DNA of 64,000 bases from the NCBI RefSeq assembly GCF_022808935.1, contig NZ_JAKZFR010000007.1:124001-188000 (forward strand), given 5' to 3'. Origin of the DNA: Geothrix sp. SG200. Lineage in GTDB: Bacteria; Acidobacteriota; Holophagae; Holophagales; Holophagaceae. The translations under genes were made by a program, and so were the position numbers. This document shows, piece by piece, positions 17,499 through 27,205 of the stretch (positions are counted from its first letter, which is position 1; the number at the start of each line of letters is the position of its first letter). The notes beneath the pieces are model-generated. The model had not been told where the DNA came from and ran no database searches. It worked only from the letters and a program-made list of their open reading frames with translations.

Positions 17499-18707
17499 CT
17501 ACGCCAGCACGGCCTCGAGCTGGTCCACGGCCCAGTCGATCTGCTCCCTGGTGATGACGAGGGGCGGGGCCAGGCGGATGGTGTCCACGTGGGTGTCCTT
17601 GCAGAGCATGCCGCGGTCCTTGAGGGCGTAGCAGTACATGCGGGCGCCGCCGGCCTCGGGCTTGAGCTGCACGCCAGCCCAGAGGCCGATGACGCGGACC
17701 TCCTTGAGCTTGTCGGTCTTCATGGTCTTGAGGCGGGCCTCCAGGTGCCTGCCCAGCTCGGCGGTCTTCTCCACGAGCTTCTCGTCCACCAGGACATCCA
17801 GCGCGGCGCTGGCCACGGCGCAGGCCAGGGGGTTGCCGCCGTAGGTGCTGCCGTGGATGCCGGGGGTGAAGACGTCCATCACTTCGTCATTGGCCAGGAA
17901 GGCGCTGACAGGGTAGTAGCCGCCGCTGAGGGCCTTGCCGATGGTGACGCCGTCGGGGCGAATGCCCTCGTGCTCGAAGGCGAAGAGCTTGCCCGTGCGG
18001 CCCAAGCCGGACTGGATCTCATCCAGCACCAGGAGGAGGTTGTTCTGGTCCGCCACCTCGCGCAGGCCCTTGAGGAAGCCCTTGGGCGGAATGATGACGC
18101 CGCCCTCGCCCTGGATGGGCTCCATGAAGATGGCGCAGGTGTTCTTGTTGACGGCCTTCTTCACCGCCTCCAGATCGCCGTAGGGCACGATGACGAAGCC
18201 GGGCGTGAAGGGGCCGAAGCGGCTGGTGCTGTCGGGATCCGTGCTGAAGCCCACGATGGTGGTGGTGCGGCCGTGGAAGTTGCCGTCGGCCACGATGATC
18301 TCGGCCTTGCCGTACTCGATGCCCTTCTTGTCGTAGCCCCACTTGCGCATGGCCTTCAGCGCCGTCTCGACCGCCTCGGCGCCGCTGTTCATCATCAGGG
18401 CCTTCTGGAAGCCCGTCAGCTTGCAGAGCTTCTCGAGCAGCGGCGGGAACTGGTCGTTGCGGAAGGCGCGGCTGGTCAGCGCCAGGGTCTTCACCTGGGC
18501 GATCATGGCCTCGCCGATCTTCGGGTGGTTGTGGCCCTGGTTCACGGCGGAGTAGGCGGCCAGGAAGTCCATGTACTTCTTGCCGTCCACGTCGGTGAGG
18601 AAGACACCCTCGCCCTTGGTGCAGACCACGTCCAGCGGGTGGTAGTTGTGGGCGCCGAACTGGTTCTCCTGCTGGATCAGGGCTTCGGATTTGGTGAGGG
18701 TGGCCAT
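17499..18707 (-). CDS. rocD: Ornithine--oxo-acid aminotransferase (class III)
   Basis: The 402-residue PLP enzyme matches ornithine aminotransferases throughout: YHPLDVVCTKGEGVF at the N-terminus, SGAEAVETALK, EPIQGEGGVIIPP, LVLDEIQSGLGRTGK (Asp229 binds the PLP ring) and the PLP lysine Lys258 in GVTIGKALSGG. It converts ornithine and 2-oxoglutarate to glutamate semialdehyde and glutamate, linking arginine breakdown to proline and glutamate. It is transcribed alone, with a strong SD (GGAGG) before the ATG. Confidence 0.94.
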   Translation of the reverse strand: MATLTKSEALIQQENQFGAHNYHPLDVVCTKGEGVFLTDVDGKKYMDFLAAYSAVNQGHNHPKIGEAMIAQVKTLALTSRAFRNDQFPPLLEKLCKLTGFQKALMMNSGAEAVETALKAMRKWGYDKKGIEYGKAEIIVADGNFHGRTTTIVGFSTDPDSTSRFGPFTPGFVIVPYGDLEAVKKAVNKNTCAIFMEPIQGEGGVIIPPKGFLKGLREVADQNNLLLVLDEIQSGLGRTGKLFAFEHEGIRPDGVTIGKALSGGYYPVSAFLANDEVMDVFTPGIHGSTYGGNPLACAVASAALDVLVDEKLVEKTAELGRHLEARLKTMKTDKLKEVRVIGLWAGVQLKPEAGGARMYCYALKDRGMLCKDTHVDTIRLAPPLVITREQIDWAVDQLEAVLA

Positions 18708-18921
18708 GGGACCTCCGGATGGGAAACGGAAAAAAGGCTCGAATGGAAAGGAATCATTCTAATCCCCGCCCCCGGCCCCGCCAGGATTCCCGCAGCGCCT
18801 TGACGAAGTGTCATTCCTGAGATGGCCCGGCCCCACTTTCTGTCGATGCGGCCTGTAGCCATCGCAAGAAGAGGTGGGACAATGCGGTCTTCTATCCTGC
18901 CGCCATGCCCCGGAGACTCCC

Positions 18922-19662
18922 ATGACCGAGCAGCCCTCCTCCCTGTACGGCACCCAGCCCGAGCCGCCCCGGCCCGCGCCCCCGGGCCTGGTGGACCAGA
19001 TCGCCGGCGTGTTCACGGCCCCCGTGGAGCTCTTCCAGCGCCTCAACAAGGCCCCCAGCTGGGGCTGGGCCCTGGGCGCCATCATCGTCCTGAGCCTGGT
19101 GATCGCCGTGGTCTGGGGGCTGAAGGTGGACGTGGACGAGCTGATGCGACCCGCCCTCGAGCGCAATCCCAAGGTCCAGGCCGCCCAGATCGACACGATC
19201 ATCGACGTCTACAGGAAGTTCATCCTGCCTGCCGGCGCCGCGAGCGCGTTGTTCATCACGCCCGTGATGATGGCCGTGCTGGGCTTCTTCTACTGGCTGG
19301 TGGGCAAGGCCCTGCCCCAGGACCAGCCTCCCACCTACCGCCAGGCCCTCAGCGCCGCGGTGGTGCCCGGCCTGGTGAAGCTGCCCCTCATGCTCCTCAT
19401 CGCCGCGATCTGCCTCATGCGGCCCATCGGCGGGCTCCCACCCGATCGGATCGCCCCGACGTCCCTGGGCTACTTCCTGCGCCCGGAGAGCCTGCGCCTC
19501 CAGGCCGCCCTCTTCAATGTGGAGCTGTTCCGGCTGGCCGAAGCCGTCCTGGCCTTCCTGGCGCTCCGCTACCTGGTCCGCATGAAGACCGCCGGCGCCC
19601 TGATCTGCGTCCTGCTGCCCCTGTGCCTCGGCATCGGGCTGAGCATGATGAGGGCCCAGTAG
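18922..19662 (+). CDS. YIP1-family integral membrane protein
   Basis: The 246-residue protein starts at an ATG with GGAG upstream. After a proline-rich N-terminal tail comes the YIP1-type entry VDQIAGVFTAPVELFQRLNKAP. Helices follow near residues 49-70, 108-132, 150-175, 195-215 and 225-243. It is a paralogue of the protein at 776-1474. Its stop codon is directly followed by the ATG of the MacA-like gene, so the two are co-transcribed. I infer an accessory role in the envelope export system encoded downstream. Confidence 0.82.
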   Translation: MTEQPSSLYGTQPEPPRPAPPGLVDQIAGVFTAPVELFQRLNKAPSWGWALGAIIVLSLVIAVVWGLKVDVDELMRPALERNPKVQAAQIDTIIDVYRKFILPAGAASALFITPVMMAVLGFFYWLVGKALPQDQPPTYRQALSAAVVPGLVKLPLMLLIAAICLMRPIGGLPPDRIAPTSLGYFLRPESLRLQAALFNVELFRLAEAVLAFLALRYLVRMKTAGALICVLLPLCLGIGLSMMRAQ

Positions 19663-20909
19663 ATGGCCTCCAGGAACACCAAGCTCCTCCTCGGCGGCGG
19701 TGCCGCCCTCGTGATCCTGATCGTCCTGGGCCTCGCCTTCGGCGGCGCCCGGGACGAGGACAGCGCCTATTCCTGGGACGCCATCGGCCGCGGCGACATC
19801 CGCGAGACCATCAGTGCCAGCGGCGAGATCCGCGCCAAGACCCAGATCAACATCGGCACGTCCGTGGCCGGGGAGATCAAGGCCATCCACGTGAAGGACG
19901 GCCAGGACGTGAAGGCCGGCGACCTGCTCGTGACCATCGACCAGGAGCGCCTGCGGCAGGGGACGGTGCAGGCCCAAGCGGCCGCGGAGGCCGCACGGCA
20001 GGACGCCTCCCGCCTGGAGGCGGCCATGCGCCGGGCCGTGGACAGCTTCCCCCGCTACGAGGCCCTCCGCCAGCAGGGCCTCATGTCCGACGAGGACTTC
20101 CGCCAGCAGAAGCTCGCCAAGGAGAGCGCCGTGCTCTCCTACAACAGCGCCCGGGCCAATGTGGCCCAGAGCGAGGCGAACCTGAAGGGCATGCAGGACG
20201 GCCTGTCCAAGGCCACGCTGCGCGCCCCCATCACAGGCCGCGTCACGAGCCTCAAGGCGGAGAAGGGCGAGACGGCCATCCCCGGCATGAGCAACCTGCC
20301 CGGCGCCACCCTGATGATCATCTCCGACATGAGCGAGATGCAGGCGGAGATCAAGGTCAACGAAAGCGAGGTCGTCCGCACCAAGGTGGGCCAGACCGCC
20401 CAGGTGACGGTGGAATCGCTGCCCGGCAAGCTCTTCCAGGGCTCGGTCATCGAGGTGGCCACGGGCACCGAGAAGACGGGAACCGACGCCAACCTCTACA
20501 AGGTGAAGGTGGTGCTCCAGGGCCGTCGGGAGGACCTGGACAACCTGCGGCCCGGCATGAGCGCCCGCGCCGTCATCCTCACCCACGAGGTCAAGGGCGT
20601 CCTGCGCGTGCCCCTCCAGGCCGTGCTGGAGCGGGAAGGCAGCCTGGAGGAGGCCCAGAAGCAGGGCCTCCTGGCCCCGGCGTCGCGCAACATCGTGATG
20701 GTCTTCCGGAGCGGCAAGGCCGAGGAGCGCACCGTGCAGGTGGGCATCGCCAACACCCAGTTCTTCGAGCTGAAGGAGGGGCTGGCCGAGGGCGACAAGG
20801 TGCTCACAGGCCCCATCCGCAAGCTGAAGGAGCTGAAGGACAAGGCCTCCGTGAGCCTGCGGGTCAGGTCCGACAGCGAGCTGGCGAAGACCAAGGACAC
20901 GAAGAAATA

Positions 20910-20910
<1 letters not shown>
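19663..20910 (+). CDS. MacA/HlyD-family periplasmic adaptor
   Basis: The 415-residue protein has an N-terminal membrane anchor (KLLLGGGAALVILIVLGLAFGG). Membrane-fusion-protein domains follow in the usual order. The first barrel/lipoyl half is GEIKAIHVKDGQDVKAGDLLVTID. A helical hairpin spans about residues 95-180 (AAAEAARQDASRLEAAMRR, FRQQKLAKESAVLSY). The second lipoyl half is ATLRAPITGRVTSLKAEKGE, and beta-barrel and membrane-proximal domains close the chain. MacA proteins bridge an inner-membrane MacB and an outer-membrane TolC. Its stop overlaps the start of the permease gene by one base (TAATG). Confidence 0.93.
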
Positions 20911-22133
<1,223 letters not shown>

Positions 22134-22163
22134 GCTGGAAGTCCGTCTCGATCGGAGCTGAAT

Positions 22164-23522
22164 ATGTCGAAGGTTGTGCGCATTGCCAATGGGCAGGGTT
22201 TCTGGGGGGACAGCATCGACGCCCCGGTGCGGCTGGTGGAGGCGGGGGGGATCGACTACCTCACGCTCGACTACCTCGCGGAAGTGACCCTCTCCATCAT
22301 GCAGAAGCAGCGACGGAAGGACCCGCAGCTGGGCTACGCCACGGATTTCGTGGACCTCATGAAGCGGGTCCTGCCCCAGCTCAAGGCCAAGGGCATCCGC
22401 GTGGTGGCCAACGCCGGCGGCGTGAACCCCGAGGCCTGCCGCGCAGCGGTGCTGGAGGTGGCACGGAAGCTCGGCGTGAAGGGCGTGAAGATCGCCACAG
22501 TCACCGGCGACGACGTGCTGGCGCGGCTCCCTGAGTTCCGGGCCCAGGGGCTGAAGCTGGCCAACATGGACACGGGCGAGGGCCTCTTCGATGCCCCCCG
22601 GGAGATCCTCAGCGCCAACGTCTACCTCCAGACGCAAGCCATGGTGGAGGCCCTCGACACCGGCGCGGACATCGTCCTCACGGGCCGCTGCACGGACCCC
22701 GGTCTCACCCTGGCGCCGCTCATCCACGAATTCGGCTGGGCCGCGGATGATTGGAACCGGCTCGCCGCGGGCACCGTGGCCGGTCACATCCTCGAGTGCG
22801 GCGCCCAGAGCACGGGCGGGAACTTCACCCGCTGGTGGGAGGTGCCCGAGCTCTGGAACGTGGGCTACCCCATCGCCGAGGTCTCGGAGGACGGCACCTT
22901 CGTCATCACCAAGCACGCGGGAACCGGGGGCATGGTCACCGTGGACACCGTCAGCGAGCAGCTGGTCTACGAGATGGGCGATCCCCAGAACTACATCACG
23001 CCGGACGTGGTCGCCGATTTCACCAGCATCCGCCTGGAGCAGGCTGGCCCGGACCGGGTGCGCGTCTTCGGCGTGACCGGCAAGCCCCGCACGCCCTTCC
23101 TCAAGGTGAGCGGCGCCTACCTCAAGGGCTACAAGGCCTCGGGCCAGCTGACCCTGTGCGGCCCCCGCGCCCTGGAGAAGGCCCGGCTCTGCGCCGACAT
23201 CGTCTGGAAGCGCCTGGAGGCGGCGGGCTTCGTCTACGAGCACACGGACGCGGAGTTCCTGGGCGCCAGCACGGTCCACGCGGGCATCGCCCCCGCCCCG
23301 GAGAATCCTGCCGAGATCGTCCTGCGCTTGAGCGTGAAGGACCTGGATCGGAAAAAAGTGGAGCGCTTCGGCCGCGAGATCGCACCCCTGGTCACCGCCG
23401 GCCCCGCGGGCGTCACCGGCTTCGCCGGGGGCCGGCCCAAGGCCCAGGAGATCGTGGCCTACTGGCCGGCCCTGCTGCCCCGGGAGCTGGTCGAGTGGAA
23501 GGTGAGCGTCGAGGCGGTCTGA
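22164..23522 (+). CDS. AtuA-family protein (DUF1446)
   Basis: The 452-residue protein starts at an ATG with GGAG seven bases upstream, 30 bp after the permease. It shows the DUF1446 hallmarks: IANGQGFWGDSIDAP at the start, LDYLAEVTLSIM, RVVANAGGVNP, DIVLTGRCTDPGLTLAPLIHEFGW and GHILECGAQSTGGNF. AtuA is needed for growth on acyclic terpenes in Pseudomonas, but many bacteria carry distant homologues with unknown reactions. No AtuC/AtuF carboxylase genes lie here, so a terpene role is not supported by context. Confidence 0.88.
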   Translation: MSKVVRIANGQGFWGDSIDAPVRLVEAGGIDYLTLDYLAEVTLSIMQKQRRKDPQLGYATDFVDLMKRVLPQLKAKGIRVVANAGGVNPEACRAAVLEVARKLGVKGVKIATVTGDDVLARLPEFRAQGLKLANMDTGEGLFDAPREILSANVYLQTQAMVEALDTGADIVLTGRCTDPGLTLAPLIHEFGWAADDWNRLAAGTVAGHILECGAQSTGGNFTRWWEVPELWNVGYPIAEVSEDGTFVITKHAGTGGMVTVDTVSEQLVYEMGDPQNYITPDVVADFTSIRLEQAGPDRVRVFGVTGKPRTPFLKVSGAYLKGYKASGQLTLCGPRALEKARLCADIVWKRLEAAGFVYEHTDAEFLGASTVHAGIAPAPENPAEIVLRLSVKDLDRKKVERFGREIAPLVTAGPAGVTGFAGGRPKAQEIVAYWPALLPRELVEWKVSVEAV

Positions 23523-23622
23523 GGGCTCAACCGCGGGGTCTCTCCCGGGGTCCATTCTCCAGCCTTCTTGCAAGTCCGTGGTTCATCGCACATCTTTGTT
23601 CCCACAGGTTCACGGAGCCGCC

Positions 23623-24822
23623 ATGCGCCTACTCCCATCCTTCCTCCTCGGCTCTCTCGGCCTGGTTGCCCTCATGGGCTGCTCGGGATCCGACTCCAAT
23701 GGAGGCCCCACGTCCGGCTACCTGGTGAATGCCATCGCCGTGGCGGACATCGATGCCAATGGGCAGCCCGACATCCTCGGCCTGGTCTCCACAGACCTGG
23801 GCGGTGTGCCCACCCAGGGCTATGTGTCGACCCGCCTCCAGGGGCCCACCGGCACCTTTGTCCTCCCCACCCGCTTCGGCGTCGGCACCGAGCCGGCCAA
23901 CCTGGTGGTGACGGATGTGGACGGGGACGGCCGGCCCGATCTCGTGGTGGCCAACGCGACGGACCAGACCGTGAGCGTGCGGCTCGCCGATCCCGCCAGG
24001 CCCGGGTTCTTCCTGCCCGCCGTCCTGCTCGCCACGCCTGGCCGCACGCCTCTGGACGTGGCGGTGGGTGACCTGGACGGTGATGGCAGGATGGACATCG
24101 CGGTGGCGGCCAGCGGCGCCAACAACGTCATGGTCTTCCTGCAGGGGTCCACCTCGGGGACCTTCCTCGCCCCTGTCACCTTCCCCGTGGGCGGCGATCC
24201 CCAGGCGGTCACCGTGGCAGATCTGGATGGCGACGGCCGGCCGGACATCGCCATCGCCACGGCCGCGAACACCGTATCTGTCCTTTGCCAGATCCAGTTC
24301 TCCCCGACCTTCGTCGCCCAGAGCGCCGTTGACTACGCCACCGGCGTCCAGCCTGTGGCCATCAAGGCAGCGGACCTGGACGGCGATGGCAAGCTGGACC
24401 TGCTCACCGCCAACTGGGGCGCCGCCACCAATCCGGACACCCAGGGCCTGAGCGTCCTCCTGCAGGGAGCGACGGCCGGCACCTTCCAGGCGCCCGTCCA
24501 CTACGCCACCGGCTACCGCTCCGCCGCCCTGACCGTGGGCGACCTCAACGGGGACGGCAAGGTGGACGTGGTGGTGGCCAACGCCGGGCTGCCGGGCGAC
24601 CCCGGCAGTGTCTCCGTCTTCCTGCAGGATCCGGCGACCGCCGGCGCCCTGTTGACGCCCACGAACTACCGGGGCGCCTGGGGCCCCATGGGCGTGGCCC
24701 TCGGCGACATGGACGGGGACGGCCTCCCGGACCTGGTGCTGGCGGACGGCGACATCGTGGTGCGCTTCAACAACGCGGCCGCTCCCGGGACCTTCGGTCC
24801 CCCCCAGTTCTTCTACAACTGA
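23623..24822 (+). CDS. FG-GAP/VCBS-repeat lipoprotein
   Basis: The 399-residue protein starts at an ATG with GGAG upstream and has a lipoprotein signal ending in LVALMGC (lipidated Cys ~21). The mature part consists of about seven FG-GAP repeats, each with a calcium-binding DxDxDGxxD loop: DIDANGQPD, DVDGDGRPD, DLDGDGRMD, DLDGDGRPD, DLDGDGKLD, DLNGDGKVD and DMDGDGLPD. This predicts a seven-bladed integrin-like beta-propeller on the cell surface, probably stabilised by Ca2+. The ligand is unknown. Confidence 0.88.
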   Translation: MRLLPSFLLGSLGLVALMGCSGSDSNGGPTSGYLVNAIAVADIDANGQPDILGLVSTDLGGVPTQGYVSTRLQGPTGTFVLPTRFGVGTEPANLVVTDVDGDGRPDLVVANATDQTVSVRLADPARPGFFLPAVLLATPGRTPLDVAVGDLDGDGRMDIAVAASGANNVMVFLQGSTSGTFLAPVTFPVGGDPQAVTVADLDGDGRPDIAIATAANTVSVLCQIQFSPTFVAQSAVDYATGVQPVAIKAADLDGDGKLDLLTANWGAATNPDTQGLSVLLQGATAGTFQAPVHYATGYRSAALTVGDLNGDGKVDVVVANAGLPGDPGSVSVFLQDPATAGALLTPTNYRGAWGPMGVALGDMDGDGLPDLVLADGDIVVRFNNAAAPGTFGPPQFFYN

Positions 24823-24829
24823 CACGAAA

Positions 24830-24855
24830 AGGCCCCGGAAACCGGGGCCTCATTT
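24830..24855 (+). terminator. Rho-independent terminator of the FG-GAP gene
   Basis: The 8-9 base stem GGCCCCGG (24831-24838) pairs with CCGGGGCC (24842-24849) around an AAA loop and is followed by TCATTTTGT. It starts only a few bases after the stop codon. The A-run on its left also permits termination from the opposite strand. Confidence 0.9.
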
Positions 24856-24877
24856 TGTCGTATAAGGAAAGCACAGG

Positions 24878-24945
24878 CCCGGGGGTGTGCGCGCCAGCGC
24901 GACCTCAGATCCTCGCAACGCTCGCGTTGCGAGGAGAACCCCCGG
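24878..24945. repeat. Nested inverted-repeat structure
   Basis: An outer stem CCGGGGGT (24879-24886) pairs with ACCCCCGG (24938-24945). Inside it a perfect 12-base palindromic stem TCCTCGCAACGC (24910-24921) pairs with GCGTTGCGAGGA (24924-24935), with only TC between the arms. A small GCGC-GCCA-GCGC hairpin lies at about 24890-24900. It sits between the terminator at 24830 and the 3' end of the convergent hsp20 gene. Its style matches the hairpin-rich repeats elsewhere in the window, but the GCGAA ends are missing. Confidence 0.6.
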
Positions 24946-24951
24946 ACAGCA

Positions 24952-25413
24952 TCACCCCAGGTGGACACTGATCTTGCGGGGCCGCACCTCGGGACGCTTC
25001 GGCACCATGAGGGTGAGCACGCCGTTGCGGAGTTCGGCCACCACCTTCTCGCCCTCCACGTCCTCCGGGAGGGTGAACGTGCGGCTGAAGCGGCCGTGGC
25101 TGCGTTCGGCGAGATGGATGCGCTCCCCTTCCTTCACGGCCTCCTCATCACGCTTGCCGGCGACGGTGAGGCGGGTGCCTTCGAGGCTGATCTCCAGGTC
25201 CGCCTCGAGGATGCCGGGCAGGTCTGCCTTGAACTGGTAGGCATCCGGGGTTTCCTTCACGTCGAAGCTCGGCATGAAAGCGGCTGCCGGGGCGCCGAGG
25301 TCGTAGTCCCGGAGCGGGTCCCAGCGCATGAAGTCCCGCATGAAGCGGAAGGGTTCCAGAGAGGCGGCCGTAGCCGGCAGCGCCTGGGGGTTGCGGGTGC
25401 GAAGGATGGTCAT
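24952..25413 (-). CDS. Hsp20/alpha-crystallin small heat-shock protein
   Basis: The 153-residue protein has the alpha-crystallin domain at about residues 48-145. It reads FDVKETPDAYQFKADLPGI, then DLEISLEGTRLTVAGKR, then SFGRFSRTFTLP-like strands (GRFSRTFTLPEDV), and the closing ELRNGVLTLMVPK with the A/G-x-L motif near GVLTL. These ATP-independent chaperones form oligomers that hold unfolding proteins. The start has a strong SD (AGGAGG). It is divergent from a DegP-type protease gene, so two protein-quality genes share one regulatory region. Confidence 0.95.
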   Translation of the reverse strand: MTILRTRNPQALPATAASLEPFRFMRDFMRWDPLRDYDLGAPAAAFMPSFDVKETPDAYQFKADLPGILEADLEISLEGTRLTVAGKRDEEAVKEGERIHLAERSHGRFSRTFTLPEDVEGEKVVAELRNGVLTLMVPKRPEVRPRKISVHLG

Positions 25414-25487
25414 GAGTTCCTCCTATGAACGTGGATCCGCCGGCCCATGTGCCTGAGATGCAGGCCATGATGGCGTTACCGAATAAA

Positions 25488-25515
25488 ATCTTAGTGCTTA
25501 TTAATCATGTGTCAA
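25488..25515 (-). promoter_or_regulatory. Candidate sigma-70-like promoter for hsp20
   Basis: On the minus strand TTGACA (25515-25510) is followed after 16 bases by TAAGAT (25493-25488), within an AT-rich patch that stands out in this GC-rich window. It lies about 75 bases upstream of the hsp20 start. I see no sigma-32-type -10 or CIRCE element. Inference from hexamers only. Confidence 0.5.
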
Positions 25516-25556
25516 GCGCCTGACCTGAAAAATCATAAACCCTTGATTACAAAGGG

Positions 25557-25584
25557 TTGACCCACACCCGGAAGCAGGTAGATT
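25557..25584 (+). promoter_or_regulatory. Candidate sigma-70-like promoter for the DegP-type gene
   Basis: TTGACC (25557-25562) and TAGATT (25579-25584) are separated by 16 bases and lie about 20 bases before the protease start codon. They are back to back with the hsp20 promoter candidate. This is a prediction from hexamer match and position. Confidence 0.45.
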
Positions 25585-25605
25585 GAGTTCCGCCCTGGAG
25601 GTCCC

Positions 25606-26697
25606 ATGCGCCGGAACGCCCTCATCCTCGGCTTGCTGTCCGCGGGCCTGCTCGCCGGTTGGTGCGGGCACGCCCTCACGCCCAGCCTCTCCAAGCCCCG
25701 GCCCGTGGAGGCGCGGGGGGCCCTCTACGAGTGGGAGAAGATCCAGGTCCAGCGGTTCAAGGAGGCGGCGCCCAGCGTCGTCTACATCACCACCACCGAG
25801 GAGCGGGCCCGGGACTTCTTCGGGCTCGATGTGGTGGAGGTTCCCGCGGGATCCGGCACGGGCTTCATCTGGGATGCCGAAGGGCATGTGGTGACGAACT
25901 TCCATGTGATCCAGGGCGCGGCCCGGGCCTTCATCACGCTGGCGGACGGCAGCCGCCACGAAGCCGCCTACGTGGGAGGCGCCCCGGACAAGGATCTGGC
26001 CGTGCTTCTCATGACGAAGACCCCGCCGAAGCTGCGGCCCATTCCCCTGGGCACCAGCGCCGACCTCCAGGTGGGCCAGGCCGTGCTCGCCATCGGCAAC
26101 CCCTTCGGCCTGGACCAGACGCTGACCACCGGCGTGGTGTCGGCCCTGGGCCGGGAGATCCAGAGCGTCACCCAGCGCCGCATCTCCGGCGTCATCCAGA
26201 CCGACGCCGCCATCAACCCAGGCAACAGCGGCGGGCCGCTGCTGGACAGCGCCGGCCGCCTCGTGGGCGTGAACACGGCCATCCAGAGCCCCAGCGGCGC
26301 CAGCGCCGGCATCGGCTTCGCGGTACCCGTGGACACCGTGAACCGCGTCGTCCCGCAGCTCATCGCCCGCGGAAAGCTGGAGCGGGCGGACCTGGGCTTC
26401 GAGCCCGTGGCGCCCCGCCTCGTGGAACGCGCCTTCGGCCCCCAGAAGGGGGTGATGGTGGGGAAGGTCTACCGCGGCGGCCCAGCCGCCCGGGCGGGCC
26501 TCCAGGGCGTGGGCGCCGAGGGCCGCCGCGTCTTCCCTGGCGACCTCATCCAGGCGGTGAACGGCAAGGCCGTCGAGGACTGGGATTCCCTGCTGGACGC
26601 CGTCGAGGCCCTGCCCCTGGGCGGCTCCGCCCAGCTGGACATCCAGCGCGAAGGCCGGCGGATGCGCGTGCCCATCCGACTGGAGGCGGCGCGGTAG
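25606..26697 (+). CDS. DegP/HtrA-family serine protease (S1C) with one PDZ domain
   Basis: The 363-residue protein has a signal anchor (ALILGLLSAGLLAGWCGHAL). The trypsin-like domain carries the triad His100 (VVTNFHVIQG), Asp130 (DKDLAVLL) and Ser208 (NPGNSGGPLL). A single PDZ domain occupies about residues 255-355 (GVMVGKVYRGGPAARAGLQ, GDLIQAVNGKAVEDWDSL). HtrA proteases degrade damaged envelope proteins. One PDZ domain and an apparently uncleaved anchor make it closer to DegS/HtrA1-type proteins than to two-PDZ DegP. It is preceded by GGAGG and shares its upstream region with hsp20. Confidence 0.94.
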   Translation: MRRNALILGLLSAGLLAGWCGHALTPSLSKPRPVEARGALYEWEKIQVQRFKEAAPSVVYITTTEERARDFFGLDVVEVPAGSGTGFIWDAEGHVVTNFHVIQGAARAFITLADGSRHEAAYVGGAPDKDLAVLLMTKTPPKLRPIPLGTSADLQVGQAVLAIGNPFGLDQTLTTGVVSALGREIQSVTQRRISGVIQTDAAINPGNSGGPLLDSAGRLVGVNTAIQSPSGASAGIGFAVPVDTVNRVVPQLIARGKLERADLGFEPVAPRLVERAFGPQKGVMVGKVYRGGPAARAGLQGVGAEGRRVFPGDLIQAVNGKAVEDWDSLLDAVEALPLGGSAQLDIQREGRRMRVPIRLEAAR

Positions 26698-26706
26698 CTG
26701 GCGTCT

Positions 26707-27141
26707 TCAGCGGCCGTTCTCAAGCGCCTCGGCGATCCGCTTGGTGTGCATCACCGAGCTGCGGATGAGGGCCAATGGCTCCTCGGGATCCCGATCGTCC
26801 ACACAGCCCGCTCGGGCCGTCCAATCGAGCTCGAAGGCCAGCTCCACCTCGCCCCCCGGCGAGACCTGGAGCTCGTTCACCACCGTCCCCTCGTAGACCG
26901 GGTGGTCCAGCAAGGTGAAGGTGACGGTCCGCCTGCGGGAATCCGCGGTGATGCGCTCCCGGAAGGCCACGCCTCCGGGCAGCACCAGCTGCCGCACCAC
27001 CCCCGAGACGCCCCGCTCCAGGATCTCGGCGTCCAGCGCATCCTCGATGTAGCGCTGGGGATGTTCCATCTTGTCCAGGAGGACCGCCCACACGGTCTCG
27101 GGCGAGGCGTCGACGCGGCTGGTGACCCGGTACCTGGGCAT
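26707..27141 (-). CDS. SRPBCC-fold protein, AtaL-like (DUF1857)
   Basis: The 144-residue protein begins RYRVTSRVDASPETVWAVLLDKMEHPQRYI, the entry of an AtaL-like START/SRPBCC domain, and continues with RQLVLPGGVAFRERIT and FELDWTARAGC. Such domains hold a hydrophobic ligand in a deep pocket. No enzymatic residue is recognised. It is the last gene of a minus-strand series (TPR protein, mqnD, this gene) and converges with the protease gene, 9 bp apart. Confidence 0.75.
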   Translation of the reverse strand: MPRYRVTSRVDASPETVWAVLLDKMEHPQRYIEDALDAEILERGVSGVVRQLVLPGGVAFRERITADSRRRTVTFTLLDHPVYEGTVVNELQVSPGGEVELAFELDWTARAGCVDDRDPEEPLALIRSSVMHTKRIAEALENGR

Positions 27142-27205
27142 GGCATCCCCGGAAGGGACCCCAGGCTACGCCCGCCGGTCTTCCCGTGCCAGGGCCTGCC
27201 GGATC

